Source: Mycolicibacterium hodleri (GTDB lineage Bacteria > Actinomycetota > Actinomycetes > Mycobacteriales > Mycobacteriaceae). From it: a stretch of DNA of 64,000 nucleotides. The first letter of the stretch is position 1, and every line of letters begins with the position of its first letter. The position numbers and the translations under genes are program-made. Location of the stretch: contig NZ_JACKTL010000030.1 in NCBI RefSeq assembly GCF_025822245.1, forward strand, positions 1 to 64,000, written 5' to 3'. Under the pieces are notes generated by a model, which worked only from the letters and a program-made list of their open reading frames with translations, did not search any database and was not told the origin of the DNA. Positions 60,234-64,000 of the stretch are shown in pieces.

Positions 60234-61817
60234 TTAGTCACCCCGGCCAGCGGCGAACGACGCGGCCAGCGTCTTCTTGTCGACCTTCTCGCCGGCCAGC
60301 GTCGGAAGCGGCTGGGCGCGAATCTCCCAACGGGTCGGGATGGCGAAGTAGGAGAGCACGCCCGCGACGTGACCGGCCAGCTCCGCAGCGGTCGGCGGCT
60401 CGGCGTCGGCCTGATGGACCACCACCGCCACCAGTTCCTCGCCGAGGTCGGGATGGGGCACGCCAAGGGCGGCCACCTCCACGACGGCGGGATGGCTGGC
60501 GATCGCCGCCTCGACGTGCGGGCAGGCGATGTTCTCCCCACCCCGGATCACGACGTCCTTGCTCCGGCCGTCGATGAACAGGTAGCCGTCCTCGGTGAGG
60601 TGCCCGAGGTCGCCGGAGTGCAGCCAGCCGTCGCCGTCGACGGTCTCGGCGTTCACCGCGGCGTCGACGCCGACGTAGCCGTTCATCACCGTCGGCGAGC
60701 GCGCCAGCACCTCGCCGACGCCGTCGGCGTCCGGGTTCGCGATCCGGATCTCGACGACGGGGTACGGCCGTCCCACCGAACCTGGGTGGACGGCGAGATC
60801 GCGAGCGTCGGCCACGGTGAGGAAGCCGCCTGCTTCTGTCATGCCCCAGGTGTTGCTCAGTCCCCGTTCGCGCAGCTTCGGCAACTTGGCGCGGATCCGG
60901 TCCAGCAGGGCGGTGGTGACGGGTGCCCCGCCCAACGGCCAGGACTTCAGGCTCGACAGGTCGTACGACGCAAAGTCGGGGTGCTCCAGGAGGCGAATTG
61001 CCATGGTGGGCACGGCCCCCCACACCTGAATGCCCTCGCGCTCGATCAGGGCGAGGATCCGGCCCGCGTCGAATCGGCCCTCCGTCATGACGATCTTGCC
61101 GCCGGTCAGGAAGTGGGTGAGCAGGCTCGACAGGCCGCCGACGTGGAACATGGGCGTCGTCGCCAGGCTGACCACCTGGACGGAGTTCTCGTCGAGCAGA
61201 TGGGGCAGCCGACCGGTGCGATGCAGGATGTCGTGCTGGTTGCAGATCACCGAACGACGGGACAGTTCAACGGCTTTCGGCATCCCGGAGCTGCCGGAGG
61301 TGAACAGGATCAGCGCGGCCGCGTCGCCGTCGGACTCGACCGCGGGGGAGGCCTCGACCGCGGGTCCGTCGAACGCGGCGCGCAGATCGCCGAGCGGGCT
61401 GACCGGCACCGGCACGTCGAGCGTGGTGTCGGCGAGCACGTGGGTGGGTGCGAGAACGCCGACGGCGTGGTCGATTTCGGCCGTACTCCACCACCGGTTC
61501 GCCAGCACGGGCACCGCGCCCTCCAGCCACAGCGCCCACAGCGCGACGATCCACTCGGGACCGTTGTATCCGAACACCATGACGCGGTCACCGGAGCGGA
61601 TGCCGAGGCCGGCGAGCTGAGCCCTCGCGGCGTGGGCGGCAGCACGGAAACCGGCGAAGGTGACGCGGCGCTCGCCGTGCACCAGGAAGGTTCTGTCCGT
61701 CCACACCTCGGTGCCGGCCATCAGCTCGGCAAAACCATCGGGTGCCCGGTCGTAGAGCAGTCCCGGGTGGCCGCCGTAGGTGCTCGTCCGGACCTCGGTT
61801 CCCCACGTCTGCGTCAC
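60234..61817 (-). CDS. Acyl-CoA synthetase (AMP-forming, FadD-type)
   Basis: 527 aa from GTG 61817 (VTQTWGTEVRTSTYGG), overlapping the AIM24 gene stop as GTGA; the longer frame is shadow of AIM24. P-loop-like ILFTSGSSGMPKAVELS, NTWGMTEAGGF, hinge DGWLHSGDLGHLTEDGYLFI, RSKDVVIRGGENI and the C-terminal catalytic Lys in GEKVDKKTLA. It activates a carboxylic acid, possibly a fatty acid, to its CoA ester. Substrate not readable. Confidence 0.92.
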   Translation of the reverse strand: MTQTWGTEVRTSTYGGHPGLLYDRAPDGFAELMAGTEVWTDRTFLVHGERRVTFAGFRAAAHAARAQLAGLGIRSGDRVMVFGYNGPEWIVALWALWLEGAVPVLANRWWSTAEIDHAVGVLAPTHVLADTTLDVPVPVSPLGDLRAAFDGPAVEASPAVESDGDAAALILFTSGSSGMPKAVELSRRSVICNQHDILHRTGRLPHLLDENSVQVVSLATTPMFHVGGLSSLLTHFLTGGKIVMTEGRFDAGRILALIEREGIQVWGAVPTMAIRLLEHPDFASYDLSSLKSWPLGGAPVTTALLDRIRAKLPKLRERGLSNTWGMTEAGGFLTVADARDLAVHPGSVGRPYPVVEIRIANPDADGVGEVLARSPTVMNGYVGVDAAVNAETVDGDGWLHSGDLGHLTEDGYLFIDGRSKDVVIRGGENIACPHVEAAIASHPAVVEVAALGVPHPDLGEELVAVVVHQADAEPPTAAELAGHVAGVLSYFAIPTRWEIRAQPLPTLAGEKVDKKTLAASFAAGRGD

Positions 61818-62701
61818 GGCGTCGGAATCTGGATGCCCTCCGAGGGCTGCACGATGACGAAGCCTCGGCCCTGGAAGGAGACCTGGACGGCCTCGCCCGA
61901 ACCGCGACCGATCAGTGCGCCCGCCTTGAAGCTGGCCTTCAACTGGGTCTGCAGGTTCGCCGACCACGCGACGACGGCGTTGGTGTCGGCGTACGTCGGC
62001 GCCTCCCCGGCGTCGAGCACCACGGGTGGCCCGTCGGTGGTCAGCGCCACCCAGCCGGTGCCGCGCAGCGTGGTGTTGAACAACCCGCCGGTGGCCATGC
62101 TGCCGCCCTTCACCCGTTCGATGTTCCAGTCCAGGCTCGAGGAGAACGCCAGCACGTTCTTGCCGCTGATCGACAGACCCGAGTTCTCGAGGTTCAGCAG
62201 ATGCACGTCGTGGGCGAGTTCGGCGAGGAACACGTCGCCCTGCCCCTGGCACCGCATGAGCGGTACGCCCTCGCCGGTCAGGGCCTTCTTGATGAACTTC
62301 GACGCCCCGCCGCCCTCGAAGGCGAAGTCGACGTTGCCCTGATAGGCGACCATCGATCCCTGTCGCGCCATGAACGGCTCACCGAGGCGGACGCGAAGCA
62401 GCTTCGCGTTCTGGTTGGCGATCGGCGTGGACTCCTTCTCGGTGAACCGGCCGTCGACCAGGTCACCGGTGATTCCCTCGAAGCCGTCGCCGGCGGGTTG
62501 ACCGGGGTCGTACGTCGACGCCTGCGGGGCCTGGGACTGCACCTGCGCCTGGGCTTGCGCCGCGGGTGGGACACCCAGCGGCGCCTGGCCAGCCTGCCCC
62601 TGATGGAACACCTGATCGGTCCACCCGCGGCCGTCCCACCAGCGGTACTCGTATCGGCCCTCGGGATCGGGCTGCCAGCTTCCTTGTCCGGGTCCAGTCA
62701 C
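61814..62701 (-). CDS. AIM24 family protein with N-terminal DUF2510
   Basis: 295 aa from GTG 62701 (VTGPGQGSWQPDPEGRY), AGGAG upstream. DUF2510 (about residues 8-33: WQPDPEGRYEYRWWDGRGWT), a Gln/Ala-rich linker (AQAQAQVQSQAPQ), then the AIM24/TIGR00266 beta-sandwich domain (about 85-290) with MARQGSMVAYQGNVDF, FLAELAHDVHLLNLE and SMATGGLFNTTLRG. In yeast the family is mitochondrial; the bacterial function is unknown. DUF2510 often accompanies membrane or secretion-linked proteins in actinobacteria. Coupled to the acyl-CoA synthetase. Confidence 0.88.
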   Translation of the reverse strand: MTGPGQGSWQPDPEGRYEYRWWDGRGWTDQVFHQGQAGQAPLGVPPAAQAQAQVQSQAPQASTYDPGQPAGDGFEGITGDLVDGRFTEKESTPIANQNAKLLRVRLGEPFMARQGSMVAYQGNVDFAFEGGGASKFIKKALTGEGVPLMRCQGQGDVFLAELAHDVHLLNLENSGLSISGKNVLAFSSSLDWNIERVKGGSMATGGLFNTTLRGTGWVALTTDGPPVVLDAGEAPTYADTNAVVAWSANLQTQLKASFKAGALIGRGSGEAVQVSFQGRGFVIVQPSEGIQIPTP

Positions 62702-62794
62702 CGTGTCGCTCCTCGGTTCGATGTCGGCGTCTCCTTGCCCAGACCCTAGGCCAACGCCGGTGGGTCGAGGGGCGGGTGCTGGCATGCTGGGCAG

Positions 62795-62998
62795 ATGTCC
62801 AAGGAGATCGACCCGGCGCGTGCCCGCAGCGCCCTCGAGGTCGTCAAGCAACACCCCGGAATGGTCCTGTTCCTCGCCTCGCCGGGAATCGTGGCGGTCG
62901 TCGCGGTCTGGCTGCTGGCCGGTGCGGGCTGGGGGATCCTGCTCCTGCTCGCGCTCGTTGTCGGCGGCGGTGTGGCGGTCGCGCGCAAGCTGCGCTGA
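62795..62998 (+). CDS. Small membrane protein
   Basis: 67 aa. A short charged N-terminus (MSKEIDPARARSALEVVKQH), then two closely packed hydrophobic segments (MVLFLASPGIVAVVAVWLLA and WGILLLLALVVGGGVAVA), ending RKLR. Plausible on composition and the positive-inside ends; no family recognised. Divergent from the AIM24 gene (94-bp gap). Function unknown. Confidence 0.6.
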   Translation: MSKEIDPARARSALEVVKQHPGMVLFLASPGIVAVVAVWLLAGAGWGILLLLALVVGGGVAVARKLR

Positions 62999-63051
62999 CG
63001 GCCTGGTCCGTTCGCCCTGGGAGAAGTCTGCCCCGTTAAGGCTGTAACAAC

Positions 63052-63067
63052 GTAATCATGTAATCAT
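63052..63067 (+). repeat. Tandem GTAATCAT repeat at a start codon
   Basis: Two perfect adjacent copies of GTAATCAT (63052-63059, 63060-63067). The second contains the first two bases of the start codon of the 180-aa gene. The first copy creates an ATG-TAA start-stop (63058-63063). No Shine-Dalgarno is present. It could be an operator for a dimeric regulator and also a -10 region (TAATCA, 63053-63058) of a leaderless mRNA. Confidence 0.6.
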
Positions 63068-63608
63068 GAAACAACATCACCGCGGCCGCTCCGGCGGCTG
63101 GCAGCAGTCCCAACAGCCCGACGCCACCGACGCCCCCGACTGGATCGCCGGACGCCTACCCGAGGGCTGGTTCTCGGGTGACCCGACGGTCGTCGTCGAC
63201 CGCGAGGAGATCACCGTCGTCGGCCACCTCCCCGACGCCGACGGCGAGGAGAGCGACGCCCGTGCCTCCGGTCGTGCCGCACGCTTCCGCGAGGAGACCC
63301 GGTCGGAGCGGATGCGGATCGCCGACGAAGCCGAGCATCGCTACGGCCGCAAGGTGGCCTGGGGTGTCGAGGTCGGTTCGGAACGAATCCTGTTCACCCA
63401 CATCGCCGTACCGGTCATGACGCGCCTGCGGCAGCCCGAGCGTCAGGTGCTCGACACCCTCGTCGACGCCGGCGTGGCACGGTCGCGATCCGATGCCCTG
63501 GCCTGGTCGGTGCGGCTGGTCGGCGAGCACGCCGACGAATGGCTCGGCAAGCTGCGCGACGCGATGAGCACGGTCGACGACCTCCGCGCCGAGGGCCCCC
63601 AGCTCTAG
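63066..63608 (+). CDS. Conserved-looking actinobacterial protein of unknown function
   Basis: 180 aa. After a Gln/Gly-rich start ([14 protein letters not shown]) comes [23 protein letters not shown] and [11 protein letters not shown], a charged helix ([20 protein letters not shown]), [15 protein letters not shown], and a C-terminal [20 protein letters not shown] with [19 protein letters not shown]. The last part resembles the helix pair of ribbon-helix-helix proteins. I have seen similar unnamed proteins in streptomycetes and mycobacteria; no function is known to me. Preceded by the GTAATCAT repeats, which fit autoregulation. The end overlaps the ABC transporter gene by 4 bp. Confidence 0.8.
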   Translation: MKQHHRGRSGGWQQSQQPDATDAPDWIAGRLPEGWFSGDPTVVVDREEITVVGHLPDADGEESDARASGRAARFREETRSERMRIADEAEHRYGRKVAWGVEVGSERILFTHIAVPVMTRLRQPERQVLDTLVDAGVARSRSDALAWSVRLVGEHADEWLGKLRDAMSTVDDLRAEGPQL

Positions 63609-64000
63609 GCCTGGGTCATCGACCAGTACTCGCCGTGGCGGGCCATCAGCTCGTCGTGACTGCCCCGCTCGACTATCCGGCCCGCCTCCATCACCAGGAT
63701 CACGTCGGCGTCGCGAATCGTCGAAAGTCGATGCGCGATGATGAAACTCGTCCGGTCCCGGCGAAGTTCGGCGGTGGCCTGCTGGATCAGCAGCTCGGTG
63801 CGGGTGTCCACCGAGCTGGTGGCCTCGTCGAGGATCAGCAGTCTCGGCTGGGCCAGGATCGCCCTGGCGATGGTGATCAGCTGCTTCTCGCCGGCGCTGA
63901 TGTTGCCGCCGTCGTCGGTGATCCGGGTCTGATATCCGTTCGGCAGCGTCGCGACTAACCGGTCGACGTGAGCGGCCTTCGCGGCCTCGATCACCTGCTC
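63605..64000 (-). CDS. ABC transporter with fused membrane and ATPase domains (partial, C-terminal end)
   Basis: Only the last about 131 residues lie in the window; the frame is open to the right edge. [20 protein letters not shown] is the signature (LSxGQ class, here ISAGEKQ), Walker [13 protein letters not shown], switch His [13 protein letters not shown], then [15 protein letters not shown]. This is the exporter type of half-transporter (MsbA/Rv1272c-Rv1273c-like). The deviation ISAGEK in the signature suggests a heterodimer in which a partner ATPase site may be weaker; the partner is outside the window. Confidence 0.9.
   Translation of the reverse strand, partial: EQVIEAAKAAHVDRLVATLPNGYQTRITDDGGNISAGEKQLITIARAILAQPRLLILDEATSSVDTRTELLIQQATAELRRDRTSFIIAHRLSTIRDADVILVMEAGRIVERGSHDELMARHGEYWSMTQA

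Overview
The window looks like chromosomal DNA of a fast-growing Mycobacterium (Mycolicibacterium). It is GC-rich and very compact, with no gene-free stretch above 300 bases. Gene content and order follow the M. tuberculosis block around Rv1217c-Rv1264 (sigE-rseA-htrA-tatB, mrp, lpqY-sugABC, corA, lpqZ, kgd, deaD, cyp130, tap, udgB, adenylate cyclase). That comparison comes from remembered family knowledge, not from a search. No rRNA, tRNA, CRISPR array, complete insertion sequence or prophage was seen.

Layout. 1-521: C-terminally cut DUF222/13E12-type protein, missed by ordinary ORF calling because it leaves the window. 559-4444: RaaS-like TetR repressor, two-gene ABC exporter and an ICMT-type methyltransferase, tightly coupled and read from one leaderless promoter that overlaps a palindrome. 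4517-9762: O-methyltransferase, then the envelope-stress module sigE, rseA, htrA, tatB, and mrp facing it. 9787-15462: lytic transglycosylase, DUF1003 and MgtE-N/CBS proteins, a CitE-like lyase and small membrane proteins. 15617-20499: trehalose importer lpqY-sugA-sugB-sugC with a fused-on Suppressor-of-fused-domain gene. 20512-27199: corA, lpqZ, an SDR and the large kgd gene. 27370-37186: membrane protein, two MFS exporters, FAD-linked oxidase, RecB-like nuclease-helicase and the lipoprotein lprE. 37277-41886: deaD, acyltransferase, TetR and cyp130. 41938-46061: a TetR-controlled mmpS-mmpL cassette that I do not recall at this place in M. tuberculosis. 46058-52836: glycolate/D-lactate-type dehydrogenase with lactate permease, tap efflux pump, udgB, an LLM flavoenzyme and a Ddn-like F420 enzyme. 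52946-56660: amidohydrolase, HIT protein, a probable Fe(II)/2-oxoglutarate oxygenase, a second uracil-glycosylase-superfamily enzyme and DUF899. 56751-60224: Rv1264-type adenylate cyclase and a copper ATPase/chaperone pair with a CsoR/RicR-like operator. 60234-64000: acyl-CoA synthetase, AIM24 protein, two small unknowns and the end of an ABC exporter.

How it works together. Three themes recur. The first is efflux and drug tolerance (RaaS exporter, two MFS pumps, MmpS/L, Tap with a WhiB7-like promoter). The second is envelope stress and cell-wall upkeep (SigE/RseA/HtrA, TatB, transglycosylase, trehalose recycling). The third is small-molecule oxidation and signalling (lactate unit with a CRP-like site, adenylate cyclase, F420 and flavin enzymes). 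Neighbouring genes very often overlap by ATGA or GTGA, implying translational coupling. Several repressor genes have their palindrome on top of the -10 box of a promoter whose start point falls at the start codon.

The least explained items are the conserved-looking 180-aa protein behind a tandem 8-bp repeat at the right edge, the putative 2-oxoglutarate oxygenase, the SUFU-domain gene in the trehalose operon, and the four-cysteine nuclease-helicase.
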